Source: Psychrobacillus sp048572895
GTDB lineage: Bacteria; Bacillota; Bacilli; Bacillales_A; Planococcaceae
NCBI RefSeq assembly: GCF_048572895.1
Contig: NZ_CP183878.1
Coordinates: forward strand, 3,782,001-3,846,000
DNA: 64,000 bases
Direction of reading: 5' to 3'
The notes under the pieces are model-generated. The model did no database searches. It saw nothing but the letters and a program-made list of their open reading frames with translations, and was not told the DNA's origin. Below, piece after piece: positions 33,185 through 46,266 of this stretch. Within the stretch, counting starts at the first letter, position 1; every line of letters begins with the position of its first letter. The translations under genes were made by a program, and so were the position numbers.

Positions 33185-34010
33185 TTTGTTTCCCCCTCCA
33201 CAACCATTTAGAAGAAGTTACTTGCTCCTCCTTTGGGAACCAAAGGCGAGTTAAATGGGACTCGAATTCCTCTATCGATAAATCTCTTCTTAAATCTCCA
33301 TTTGAAGTTAAGCTAATCGCACCAGTTTCTTCTGAAACAACAATCGTTATAGCATCCGTCACTTCACTCAAACCAATTGCAGCCCGATGCCTCGTACCTA
33401 GCTCTTTCGATATGAAAGGACTTTCGGATAGCGGCAAATAAGAAGCTGCTGAAGCAATTGTATCTTTTTTAATAATAACGGCGCCATCATGAAGTGGAGT
33501 GTTCGGGATGAATATATTAATAAGTAGCTCTGATGTGATATAGGAGTTTAGCGGGATACCCGTTTCAATATAATCTGTCAAACCAGTTTCTCTCTCTATA
33601 GAGATCAATGCTCCGATTCGTCTTTTAGCCATATAACTAATCGATTTCGTCATTGCTGTAATTAGTCGACCTTGCTCTTCTTCCACTTGCATTGTGCTTC
33701 TAGAGAACAGCTTCCCTCTACCTATCTGCTCAAGCGCTCTTCTTATCTCTGGCTGGAAAATAATAATAATAGCTAAGAAACCATACTCAATTACTCGATC
33801 TAACAGCCAATCAAGCGTATTTAAACCAAAAAAGTCTGTTACAACTCGGGCAATGACAATGACAAAAATTCCTTTTAACAATTGAACTGCTTTCGTTCCT
33901 TTTATTAAGGTGATAACTTTATAAATAACAAACCATACAAATAAAACATCCAAAATATTTACAATAACGTTTACTGGCATTAAATCTGTAAATTGCTCCA
34001 TAAACGACAT
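33177..34010 (-). CDS. cdaA: membrane diadenylate cyclase (c-di-AMP synthase)
   Basis: 277 residues from the ATG at 34010. Three N-terminal membrane helices (about residues 10-85) precede the DAC domain with the catalytic LHDGAVII and GTRHRAAIG (RHR) motifs. It joins two ATP into c-di-AMP, which controls potassium and cell-wall balance. RBS GGGGGA lies close upstream. It forms the cdaA-cdaR-glmM unit. Confidence 0.97.
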   Translation of the reverse strand: MSFMEQFTDLMPVNVIVNILDVLFVWFVIYKVITLIKGTKAVQLLKGIFVIVIARVVTDFFGLNTLDWLLDRVIEYGFLAIIIIFQPEIRRALEQIGRGKLFSRSTMQVEEEQGRLITAMTKSISYMAKRRIGALISIERETGLTDYIETGIPLNSYITSELLINIFIPNTPLHDGAVIIKKDTIASAASYLPLSESPFISKELGTRHRAAIGLSEVTDAITIVVSEETGAISLTSNGDLRRDLSIEEFESHLTRLWFPKEEQVTSSKWLWRGKQNG

Positions 34011-34090
34011 GTGGCATCCCCCACTTTTCATCACTAATCCGTTCTAAATAAGTATAACATAATTACGAAAATCCCTCGCTTTTGGAACTA

Positions 34091-34127
34091 AAAAAGTCTA
34101 TCCAAAATATATACGGATAGACCTTTT
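34091..34127 (-). terminator. terminator or attenuator between rsiW and cdaA
   Basis: GTCTATCC pairs with GGATAGAC and the minus-strand copy ends in T5. It lies 3 bp past the rsiW stop, so it can partly separate sigW-rsiW from cdaA-cdaR-glmM. Confidence 0.8.
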
Positions 34128-34129
34128 CG

Positions 34130-34759
34130 TTATTTTGTCTCATCTTTTTCAAAGAACAAGACGACTTCCTTCGCACTATCTTTAATGTTGTACCATAGCC
34201 AGTCAAACGCTTCATTGATTTCCTCACTAGTTCCGGTAATTACCGCAGTAGAAGCCATATATTTAGAACCATTAATAATGGTTAAGTTTCCATCTAATTC
34301 TCCGTCAATCTGAACATCCCCGTTGCGAACAACTAGATCACCTTTAACGACTTGTCCTTCGGGTATAATAACCGTCTGACCTTCCACAACAACGTTTTCT
34401 TGCTTCGTGAAGGAGAATTGTTTCTCATCATTAAAGTTCGTAAAAAGTGCACTACTCATCAATAAAAGGAACATCGCAGCAGCTGTAAGAACCGGATGAC
34501 GTCGCAGCCATTTACTCACTCCTGCATGGGATTTTTCTTTCGGTAACCTAGCTATTACGGAATGACTGAAATCATTTGGCGCCTCTATATGAGCAGCTCC
34601 TTTGACGAAAGCAACAACATTGCTTAACTCATGCATATGAGCCTGACAAGCCTTGCATGAGTGCAAATGAGATTTAAGTTCCAGCTCATGTTCACGGCTG
34701 ATTTCACCATCTAAATATTCATGCATAAAGTGAACAATTCGTTCTGGACACGCATTCAT
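34130..34759 (-). CDS. rsiW: anti-sigma-W factor
   Basis: 209 residues. The cytoplasmic zinc-binding anti-sigma domain has the HxxxCxxC motif in KSHLHSCKACQAH. One membrane helix (HPVLTAAAMFLLLMSSALF, about 86-104) is followed by an extracellular domain with a short beta-helix-like stretch (VVRNGDVQIDGELDGNLTII). It holds SigW inactive until proteolysis (PrsW/RasP route). It follows sigW by 17 bp. Confidence 0.95.
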   Translation of the reverse strand: MNACPERIVHFMHEYLDGEISREHELELKSHLHSCKACQAHMHELSNVVAFVKGAAHIEAPNDFSHSVIARLPKEKSHAGVSKWLRRHPVLTAAAMFLLLMSSALFTNFNDEKQFSFTKQENVVVEGQTVIIPEGQVVKGDLVVRNGDVQIDGELDGNLTIINGSKYMASTAVITGTSEEINEAFDWLWYNIKDSAKEVVLFFEKDETK

Positions 34760-34776
34760 CGTGATTCCCTCCTATA

Positions 34777-35349
34777 TTAGATATGAGGCTGTCTGCTTAG
34801 CTGTTTTCTAAGCGCTTCTCGTCCTCTATGAATTCTTGTTTTAACTGTTCCAAGTGGTAAATCTAATATCTCACTTATTTCTTGCAGAGATAATTCTTCC
34901 ATGTATTTCAATACGATAGCTGATCTATATTTATCAGGAAGTCTGCTAATTTCATACTGTATGCGCTCCTGTAGTTCAAGCTTCATGAGTTCTTCTTCTG
35001 GAAGTTCATCAGTCGCCGCTATTTGAGAATACATATCAAGTCCTTCTGTACCTCTTACTTCCGCATCTAAATAGTAATCTGGCTTCTTTTTCCTTATGCG
35101 ATCAATACATAAATTTGTTGCAATTCGATACAGCCAAGTAGAAAACTTTCTTTTTTGATCAAATGTATGAATATTAATAAAAGCACGGACAAACGCTTCT
35201 TGAGCTATATCCTCTGCCTCATGACGGTTACCAAGCATCCTATAGCATACTTGATATAACCTATGCTGATACAGGTCGACAATCTCCGCGAATGCGTCTT
35301 TATCGCCCTTTAATATTTGTTTAATTCGTTTGTTCACTAACGCATCCAT
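34777..35349 (-). CDS. sigW: ECF RNA polymerase sigma factor SigW
   Basis: 190 residues from the ATG at 35349. Region 2 reads DLYQHRLYQVCYRMLGNRHE...QEAFVRAFINI, with FSTWLYRIATNLCIDRIRKK; region 4 reads LPDKYRSAIVLKYMEELSLQ...LPLGTVKTRIHRGREALRK. It switches on envelope-stress and antimicrobial-resistance genes. Its own promoter carries a SigW-type site, so it autoregulates. An in-frame ATG 8 codons upstream is possible but its ribosome site is worse. Confidence 0.96.
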   Translation of the reverse strand: MDALVNKRIKQILKGDKDAFAEIVDLYQHRLYQVCYRMLGNRHEAEDIAQEAFVRAFINIHTFDQKRKFSTWLYRIATNLCIDRIRKKKPDYYLDAEVRGTEGLDMYSQIAATDELPEEELMKLELQERIQYEISRLPDKYRSAIVLKYMEELSLQEISEILDLPLGTVKTRIHRGREALRKQLSRQPHI

Positions 35350-35389
35350 CGTGTAATTTCGCCCCCGCTCCATGCGGCTGTCTTACCTA

Positions 35390-35416
35390 TACGTATGAAG
35401 GTATCAACAGGTTTCA
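35390..35416 (-). promoter_or_regulatory. SigW-type autoregulatory promoter
   Basis: On the minus strand TGAAAC (35416-35411) and CGTA (35393-35390) are separated by 17 nt, matching the ECF SigW consensus. It lies about 40 bp upstream of the sigW start. Confidence 0.85.
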
Positions 35417-35477
35417 TATTTTTTTATACCTTAATATTATCAAACATTTCCATCTTTGTGTGGATTTATCAAAAAGA

Positions 35478-35505
35478 AAAAAGCAGACTGCGTGTCCGCT
35501 TTTTC
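35478..35505 (-). terminator. terminator downstream of rocF
   Basis: GCAGAC and GTCCGC pair around TGCGT with one mismatch, flanked by A6 on the plus side (T6 for the minus transcript). 70 bp past the rocF stop. Confidence 0.8.
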
Positions 35506-35574
35506 ATATTGGAGATATACCTTACCTGTTTTACCTGTCTACTTTAAACACTACTATTTCGCATGAAATAATTC

Positions 35575-36474
35575 TTATATAAGACTTTCCCCTAATAGTG
35601 ATCCCATTAGTCCAACCGCTACATCTGCTGTTTTATTTTTTTCATCGAGAATTGGATTTACTTCTACGAATTCAGCAGAAGTTATTAAATTTGAAGCATA
35701 CAGCATTTCCATCGCTAAATGACTTTCTCGATACGAGATACCTCCAGCCACCGGAGTTCCTACCCCAGGTGTATATAATGGGTCTAAACCGTCCAAATCA
35801 AGCGAAAGATGAACCCCATCCACCTTGCGTTCTTGGAAATACTGGATAGTTTGGGTCATCACTTCTGACATCCCAAGCTTATCAATTTCATGCATGGAGA
35901 AAACTTTAATCCCTTTTTCTCTAATCAGTTCACGTTCCCCTGGATCTACTGAGCGAGCTCCAATAATCACAACATTCTCTGGCTTAACCTTAGGTGCAAA
36001 ATCTCGAATATTCACGAGTTCCTCATGACCTAACCCAATACTTACTGCAAGTGGCATCCCATGGATATTTCCAGAGGGAGACGTTTCAGCTGTATTTAGA
36101 TCGGCATGCGCATCATACCAAATGACTCCTAAGTTGTCATAGCTATCAGCTAAGCCTGCAAGTGTTCCTATAGCAATACTATGGTCTCCACCTAATACTA
36201 TTGGAAAATTACCTTCCCCAATAATGTCATGAACCCGATTAGCAAGTAATGTATTCGCTGCAATTACTTCTTCCAGATTACGTAATTTCGTATTTTGAGA
36301 TATCTCTCTTCTACCTATTACAATATCTCCAGCGTCGTCTACAGAGTGACCAATATCTTGCAGTCTTTCTACTACACCTGCATACCGTATAGCGCTTGGC
36401 CCCATATCGACACCTCGTCTATTTTGACCAAGGTCCATTGGAACCCCTATAATTGATATATTTAATTTATTCAT
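35575..36474 (-). CDS. rocF: arginase
   Basis: 299 residues, full length. It hydrolyses arginine to ornithine and urea. The binuclear Mn site is visible in GGDHSIAIGT, YDAHADLNT and SLDLDGLDPLYTPGVGTPV; ASNLITSAEFVEVNP is the usual C-terminal helix region. Monocistronic here, upstream of sigW, with its own terminator. Confidence 0.97.
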   Translation of the reverse strand: MNKLNISIIGVPMDLGQNRRGVDMGPSAIRYAGVVERLQDIGHSVDDAGDIVIGRREISQNTKLRNLEEVIAANTLLANRVHDIIGEGNFPIVLGGDHSIAIGTLAGLADSYDNLGVIWYDAHADLNTAETSPSGNIHGMPLAVSIGLGHEELVNIRDFAPKVKPENVVIIGARSVDPGERELIREKGIKVFSMHEIDKLGMSEVMTQTIQYFQERKVDGVHLSLDLDGLDPLYTPGVGTPVAGGISYRESHLAMEMLYASNLITSAEFVEVNPILDEKNKTADVAVGLMGSLLGESLI

Positions 36475-36544
36475 TATTTTATACCCCCATTAGTTATTAC
36501 ACTTATTGTAAGTGCTAAAGGGTGTTTGGCTCAACCAAGCATAA

Positions 36545-37135
36545 TTACGAATATTTATTCATTAATCCAACTAGCTTGTATTTCACTTCTAACCATTCGC
36601 TTTCTATGATAGAATAAACAACCGCATTTCGAACAGATCCGTTAGATCGTATTCGTTCATTACGCATAATGCCCTCTTTAACGCCGCCAATTCGTTCGAT
36701 TGCTCGTTGAGAAGATAAATTTAATTCATCTGTTTTAAACTGAACTCGAATCATTCCCATTTGCCCAAAGCAATACTTTAGCAGCAAATACTTACATATT
36801 GTATTTACGTGCGTACGCCGATATTGTTTTCCATAGAAAGTAGAGCCTATCTCGCAACTATAATTTGTATGATCTATTCCATAAACACGAGTGGTACCCA
36901 TAATTTCTTTCGTATCTGTATTTTCTACAACAAACGTAAGAGCAGTTCCTGTTACATTCATTTGATGAATTCCAGCGGCCAACCATTGTTCTAGCTGTTC
37001 TTTGCTTTCAATCCTATTTAACATAAATTCAAATATCTCCGGCTCATACAGTTCCCACAATAGTCCACAATCCGAAACTAGTAACGGACGTAAGGTCACA
37101 TCCCCATAAGTTAAAGTCTCACCCAAATCGGCCAC
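36545..37135 (-). CDS. GNAT family N-acetyltransferase (RimJ/RimL-like)
   Basis: 196 residues. Typical RimJ/RimL layout: VTLRPLLVSDCGLLWEL at the start, GTTRVYGIDHTNYSCEIGST in the middle strands, YRRTHVNTICKYLLLKYCF at the acetyl-CoA helix and SQRAIERIGGVKEGIMR near the end. Substrate unknown (protein N-terminus or small molecule). Confidence 0.88.
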   Translation of the reverse strand: MADLGETLTYGDVTLRPLLVSDCGLLWELYEPEIFEFMLNRIESKEQLEQWLAAGIHQMNVTGTALTFVVENTDTKEIMGTTRVYGIDHTNYSCEIGSTFYGKQYRRTHVNTICKYLLLKYCFGQMGMIRVQFKTDELNLSSQRAIERIGGVKEGIMRNERIRSNGSVRNAVVYSIIESEWLEVKYKLVGLMNKYS

Positions 37136-37194
37136 CTCACTTTTATTTCATCATAAAGGAAACTACACTATATTGAAAAGTATTTTTCTTACAC

Positions 37195-37232
37195 AAAAAA
37201 ACTCTTTCAACTTTTAGTCGAAAGAGTTTTAC
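37195..37232 (-). terminator. terminator of the tRNA operon
   Basis: AAAACTCTTTC pairs with GAAAGAGTTTT, and the minus transcript ends in T7. It lies just past the tRNA-Ala gene. Confidence 0.88.
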
Positions 37233-37243
37233 TATAATATTTA

Positions 37244-37316
37244 TGGAGCCTAGCGGGATCGAACCGCTGACCTCCTGCGTGCAAGGCAGGCGCTCTCCCA
37301 GCTGAGCTAAGGCCCC
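37244..37316 (-). tRNA. tRNA-Ala (UGC)
   Basis: A 73-nt cloverleaf. Acceptor GGGGCCT pairs with AGGCTCC (one G-U/mismatch tolerated), the T-arm contains GGTTCGATCCC, and the anticodon loop CTTGCAC gives UGC. Last gene of the tRNA cluster. Confidence 0.97.
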
Positions 37317-37340
37317 ATGATTTTTAAATTAGAAAACGAT

Positions 37341-37415
37341 TGGCTGGGGTACCTGGATTCGAACCAGGGCATGATGGAATCAAAATCCATTGCCTTACCG
37401 CTTGGCTATACCCCA
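37341..37415 (-). tRNA. tRNA-Gln (UUG)
   Basis: 75 nt including encoded CCA. Acceptor TGGGGTA/TACCCCA, anticodon loop ATTTTGATT gives UUG. Confidence 0.96.
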
Positions 37416-37421
37416 ATAAAC

Positions 37422-37505
37422 TGGTGGAGGGGGACGGATTCGAACCGCCGAACCCTAAGGAGCGGATTTACAGTCCGCCGCGTTTAGCCACTTCGCTACC
37501 CCTCC
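37422..37505 (-). tRNA. tRNA-Tyr (GUA)
   Basis: 84 nt including encoded CCA, with the long variable arm of class II tRNAs. Acceptor GGAGGGG/CCCCTCC, anticodon GTA in GACTGTAAATC. Confidence 0.97.
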
Positions 37506-37525
37506 AAAGCTAAGTTTAAATATAA

Positions 37526-37601
37526 TGGTGGAGGATGACGGGCTCGAACCGCCGACCCTCTGCTTGTAAGGCAGATGCTCTCCCAGCTGAGCTAATCCTC
37601 C
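37526..37601 (-). tRNA. tRNA-Val (UAC)
   Basis: 76 nt including encoded CCA. Acceptor GGAGGAT/ATCCTCC, anticodon TAC in GCCTTACAAGC. Confidence 0.96.
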
Positions 37602-37758
37602 TGGGTTTAAAAAATACTATTACGTTATATTTTCCATCTTGAACTACTATTATTCATTCAGATGAAAATACTGCTTGTTTATGCCAAAACCAGACAAGAA
37701 CTATAATATCATATATCTGACATTAGGACAAGTTTTTTCCTTAAATAATTTGTAGTGA

Positions 37759-37831
37759 AGCTTCCAACCGGATTTGAACCGGTGACCTCTTCCTTACCAT
37801 GGAAGCACTCTACCTACTGAGCTATGGAAGC
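37759..37831 (-). tRNA. tRNA-Thr (GGU)
   Basis: 73 nt. Acceptor GCTTCCA/TGGAAGC, anticodon GGT in TTCCATGGTAAGGAA. CCA is not encoded. Confidence 0.94.
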
Positions 37832-37844
37832 AAAGACAAAAAAA

Positions 37845-37919
37845 TGGCTCCGAAGGTAGGACTCGAACCTACGACCGATCGATTAACAGTCGATTGCTCT
37901 ACCACTGAGCTACTTCGGA
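37845..37919 (-). tRNA. tRNA-Asn (GUU)
   Basis: 75 nt including encoded CCA. Acceptor TCCGAAG/CTTCGGA, anticodon GTT in GACTGTTAATC. First gene of the six-tRNA cluster, next to the R2 repeat. Confidence 0.97.
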
Positions 37920-37992
37920 ACGTTTATCTATTTAAAGTACAAATATAATTATAGCAACTCTTATTAAAATTTCAAGTATGTATTTAAAGAAT

Positions 37993-38835
37993 TAAAAAAC
38001 CTGGTATAAAGATGCCCGCTTCATTAAGGTCAAAACCAGTTTTTATCTTTTCCAAAGGGCTTTGAACAGACTTTTTGCTATATTATTACCGAGTGAGTTT
38101 TTAGTGATACTGTTTTCGGTCATCTTATGGCATTTGTCTGTACGTTGCCCTCCTGTAACTCTTAGAAAAAGAGTAGTTCATTTTTGGATAACTAGAGAAA
38201 AGTCACTTTCTTATTCATAGAGAAAGCTCTCGAAGATTCAATTTCGTTCGCTATTTCACTTCTTTATTTTGTGAACACTTACTATGTCTATATATTTCCA
38301 CTAGTATTAAAGAAAATCTACTTCCTTCATCCATCATTACAGAATAGTATCCTTAAGACAACGGACCATTTTATCATTATATTAACTTTGACTACTATCA
38401 TTATCAAAGCAAAAATCTTTGCCAAGTCTTATAGCCTGTCTACTACACCCTCTATTAAGAGTAGTGAAAGGTGGGAACAGCGTTCGGCGAAGAGGTGGCC
38501 GATGCAATGCTTAGCTAAAAAGCATTTTTTAAGAGATTCTTCTTCGTATTTACTTGCTCTCACCTATTGTTTACTTGCTTACAACTGTGGTCTACTTCCG
38601 GTTGTAAAGGATTTACTGGCTCTAAGTCTATATTTACTTGTGATCTATTACCTTTTACTTGTGGAACGGACAATTTTTCCAAAGTACATTATAGTACATT
38701 ATAAATTAATTCAGTCTCAGTGATGGTTCATCGCTCGCTTCAAAACATGAAAGTACCTTGGAACGGAAATCAGCAGTATAAATCATCCTTTTAAGTTCCT
38801 TGAATTCTGTATTCAAGGGACATTTTTAATACTTA
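37993..38835. repeat. long non-coding repeat, copy R2
   Basis: About 840 bp, diverged but co-linear with R1 at 26.5 kb. It lies between the rRNA operon terminator and the tRNA-Asn gene. A plus-strand frame of 150 codons inside it (38271-38720) has no similarity to a protein and no ribosome site. Function unknown. Confidence 0.7.
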
Positions 38836-38848
38836 TCTTTTAAAATAC

Positions 38849-38888
38849 AAAAAAGGTCGTTACCGAGTTAATCGGTAACGACCTTTTC
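38849..38888 (-). terminator. rRNA operon terminator
   Basis: AAAGGTCGTTACCG pairs perfectly with CGGTAACGACCTTT around a 7-nt loop; the minus transcript ends in T6. It lies just past the 5S gene. Confidence 0.95.
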
Positions 38889-38893
38889 TTTGG

Positions 38894-39010
38894 TGCCCAG
38901 CGACGTCCTACTCTCACAGGGGGAGACCCCCAACTACCATCGGCGCTGAAGAGCTTAACTTCCGTGTTCGGTATGGGAACGGGTGTGACCTCTTCGCCAT
39001 CATCACTAGA
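38894..39010 (-). rRNA. rrf: 5S ribosomal RNA
   Basis: About 117 nt. Minus strand contains CACACCCGTTCCCATACCGA and the matching AGTAGGACGTCGCTGGGCA 3' end, typical of Firmicute 5S. Confidence 0.96.
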
Positions 39011-39194
39011 CTCTTCGGCTTTCAATATACGGCGCATTGCGTTGTCAACTTCATTCGTTCGGTCAGTCACGTACCTTAGTACGTTCCTTCCTTCTCTCAA
39101 TCGTTTCCTAGCATTGCTTGTATCTTGAAACCCTCATATATAGAGTGCTTGTTCACTCAAAACTGGATAAACGACATTGGAACTGAAACAAATT

Positions 39195-42121
<2,927 letters not shown>

Positions 42122-42312
42122 CTAAAAGTTAAAAAGTCTTACACGTCGTGATTACGTAAATAATCACAACAGAATTTCTTGTTGTTTATTGTTTCAATGT
42201 CGTTTTATCCAGTTTTCAAAGAACAAGTATCGAATCTTCATATAAAAATGAACATTCAAAACTGAACTGCAAAACGTTAAGATACGAATAAAAATTCGTA
42301 TTCCGATATTAT

Positions 42313-43870
<1,558 letters not shown>

Positions 43871-44125
43871 ATAGAGAACTTAAAAAGCTCATTTGTTTTG
43901 CTGGCATCATCATTAAATGATGTCAAAATTGTTTTACTTATCATTCTAACTAAGTTAGTCAATAAGTTGTATGTCTTAACGTTTTGCATGTTCAGTTTTC
44001 AATGTTCATGTTGTTTAAGTTGTCGTCTTGTTTCAGCGACCTTTGTATCTTAACATCTTTTTAACATTAATGTCAACACTAAATCATAAAATTAATTAAA
44101 ACGATTTGAAAAGGTGTGTGTTTCT

Positions 44126-44785
44126 TTGAAAACAAAAGCTTTATTAGTTGGTTTATTGATAGTTTTGGGATTGTTTTTATTTAATGTACCTAGAAACTTT
44201 TCTTCGCTGCTCCCTGTTTTTCAGCTTACAGAAAAGCCTACTGTTATTTCGAAAGGATCCTATGGGAATACAATTACGATAGATTTAACTTTTGGAAAGG
44301 ATGATATTAAAAAGCTTGTAAATGATCTGCAGGCTCCTTATCCGCATTTCTTTATAAGTATTGAATGGATTGAACGTTCTGAGGACATTATAGACATCAT
44401 GAAAGAAAAAAATGTACCCATTGGCCTTTTGGGTAAAAATGGAGCAACCTATATAGAAAATCCGACTTTGTTTGAAAAAGAAGTTGAACGATTTGAACAA
44501 GCAATTGGAGAAAAACCACTATGGTTTAGAACAATGGATTATGAGTTTCCTATTGAGTTGCAAAAAAAGGCTTGGGAACAGGAAGTTAATTTACTCAGCT
44601 CTAGTAAGTACTGGACCGATAAAGTGCCTGGACTTGAAAAAGGAGACATCCTCACTATTCCTCTTCATCAAGAAGAACGGTTAGATATACAGCAACTGAC
44701 AAAGTTTGTTCAGTCTAAAGAAATTATCAGTATTGAACAAAATATCTTTGGTTTAAAAGTAAAAACCAAAACTTATCCAGAATAA
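44126..44785 (+). CDS. PdaB-like polysaccharide deacetylase relative, catalytic residues missing
   Basis: 219 residues from the TTG at 44126, chosen because AAAAGG lies about 11 nt upstream. An N-terminal helix (ALLVGLLIVLGLFLF) is followed by a NodB-like fold: TITIDLTFGKDDIKKLVNDL lies where PdaB has ALTFDISWGDE, but the metal-binding Asp-Asp/His-x3-His set is absent. The gene occupies the pdaB position beside kbaA-gerD in B. subtilis order. Probably a non-catalytic or diverged sporulation protein. Confidence 0.6.
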   Translation: MKTKALLVGLLIVLGLFLFNVPRNFSSLLPVFQLTEKPTVISKGSYGNTITIDLTFGKDDIKKLVNDLQAPYPHFFISIEWIERSEDIIDIMKEKNVPIGLLGKNGATYIENPTLFEKEVERFEQAIGEKPLWFRTMDYEFPIELQKKAWEQEVNLLSSSKYWTDKVPGLEKGDILTIPLHQEERLDIQQLTKFVQSKEIISIEQNIFGLKVKTKTYPE

Positions 44786-44798
44786 TCTCTATTAAATA

Positions 44799-44835
44799 TA
44801 AAAGTTGCTCTGACTAGTCGTCAGAGCAACTTTTA
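44799..44835. terminator. bidirectional terminator
   Basis: TAAAAGTTGCTCTGA pairs perfectly with TCAGAGCAACTTTTA (7-nt loop) between the convergent PdaB-like gene and kbaA. Confidence 0.93.
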
Positions 44836-45513
44836 TTAGTTCTTAGCGGATGCTGCTTCTCTTCTTTTTCTTCTACGTTCTTCTAATTTTAAGCGATCGA
44901 CTTCTGACTTCGCATTATATTTTGGTAATGCCAGTAATTGGTATGCATTAACCGCAAGAATCGGGAATAATAACAGCGTAACCCAACTATCTACATTGTC
45001 TGCTCGTACCATTAATACCGGAAGCCACTCCAGCGTTGAAACAACAATCATGAAGAACAAAGCAGATATAAGTGCGTGCTTTTTCGTTAGATTTGCTTTA
45101 ATGATTGCTACTACTACAGAGGTAATGATTAGGACAGCAAGTAAGATTACGTATAGCCATATTTGTCCCGTTGTTTCTGCATTTGGCCTAAAACGGAACA
45201 TAATTAAATCAAAAATAACAAATGCAATAATCAATAACTGCACCCAGTTCCACAGAGTCAGGGTTTTAAAAATGTTAACCCCCATCTGATGAATCGTTAA
45301 GTAAGCAAAATAACCCATTTGTGCGATTACACTAATGGTGAATCCCATTACTATCATAAAGGCAAATGCAGCAAAGAATTCACTCCATTGCCCTGCTTCA
45401 AAGTATGTTGAAAAAGCATCGTCCCAGCGTATAAATAAACCAAAAATACCCGTTATTAAACCTCCGATTAACAAGGCATTTAGAAAGAATTTAAACCAAT
45501 TTCGTATAGTCAC
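44836..45513 (-). CDS. kbaA: KinB signalling pathway activator KbaA
   Basis: 225 residues with six membrane helices, ending in a basic tail (LKLEERRRKRREAASAKN). It supports KinB-dependent phosphorelay activation at the start of sporulation. Start NWFKFFLNALLIGGLITGI and the position next to gerD match the family. Confidence 0.9.
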   Translation of the reverse strand: MTIRNWFKFFLNALLIGGLITGIFGLFIRWDDAFSTYFEAGQWSEFFAAFAFMIVMGFTISVIAQMGYFAYLTIHQMGVNIFKTLTLWNWVQLLIIAFVIFDLIMFRFRPNAETTGQIWLYVILLAVLIITSVVVAIIKANLTKKHALISALFFMIVVSTLEWLPVLMVRADNVDSWVTLLLFPILAVNAYQLLALPKYNAKSEVDRLKLEERRRKRREAASAKN

Positions 45514-45647
45514 AGCGAGATTTCCTCCATCTTTTCTATTTCCTCTATAAATTGTAACAAGCCTTTTAAGAAAAATCTATTTCTTCCTATTGACTATACA
45601 TATTTCTTAACCAAATGTGAACAATAATCGAAAGGACGGTGAGGGAT

Positions 45648-46235
45648 ATGAAATACTTTGCACTTTTATTAATGAGTCTTGGACTTCTCGCTAGTTGTAG
45701 TTCTCCCGCTACTCAGCCTACTTATGAGGAGAATAAGAAAATGTTCATCGATGCTCTACAAACAGAGGATGGGAAAAAAGCAATTCGAACATTGTTGTCG
45801 GATCCTCAATTCAAGGAACTTCTTGTATTAGACAGTGAGCAAGTAAAAACATCTGTTGAACAGACAATGCTTTCAAAAGAAGCGGAGGATTTTTGGAAGG
45901 AAGTTTATTCGGATCCCAAGTTTTCAGAGACAATGGCTAAGAGTATGGCAAAGCAGCAAGAGGAATTGATGAAAGCTCTAATGAAGGATCCTACTTATTT
46001 AAAGGATTTAGAAACCTTTTTTGGTTCAGCTGAGATGAAAAAAGAATTAGCTAAGGTATTGGAATCCAGCGATATGCGAAAAGAAATGCAAAAGGTTGTA
46101 GAAGAAACTATCAAAAGCCCTATGCTTCAGGCTAAGTGGCAGAAACTAGTGGAGGAAGCTGGAGGAAAAACAGAAAAAGGTGGAGGGGAAGGAAGTTCTT
46201 CTGAGGAAGAGAAGAAGAAAGAAGAAGAAAAATAA
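45648..46235 (+). CDS. gerD: spore germination lipoprotein GerD
   Basis: 195 residues from the ATG at 45648. Lipobox LLASC (Cys near 17), then a helical domain (YEENKKMFIDALQTEDGKKA, repeated DPQF/DPKF/DPTY helices) and a Glu/Lys-rich tail. GerD is needed to cluster germinant receptors in the spore inner membrane. It is divergent from kbaA and convergent with salA. Confidence 0.93.
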   Translation: MKYFALLLMSLGLLASCSSPATQPTYEENKKMFIDALQTEDGKKAIRTLLSDPQFKELLVLDSEQVKTSVEQTMLSKEAEDFWKEVYSDPKFSETMAKSMAKQQEELMKALMKDPTYLKDLETFFGSAEMKKELAKVLESSDMRKEMQKVVEETIKSPMLQAKWQKLVEEAGGKTEKGGGEGSSSEEEKKKEEEK

Positions 46236-46266
46236 GGCCGCTCCTCTATGGAAACGGCCCCTTTCC

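Noticed and set aside
38271..38723. 150-codon plus-strand frame
   Set aside because: Lies inside the non-coding repeat R2; not conserved in R1, no ribosome site, low-complexity Leu/Ser-rich sequence.
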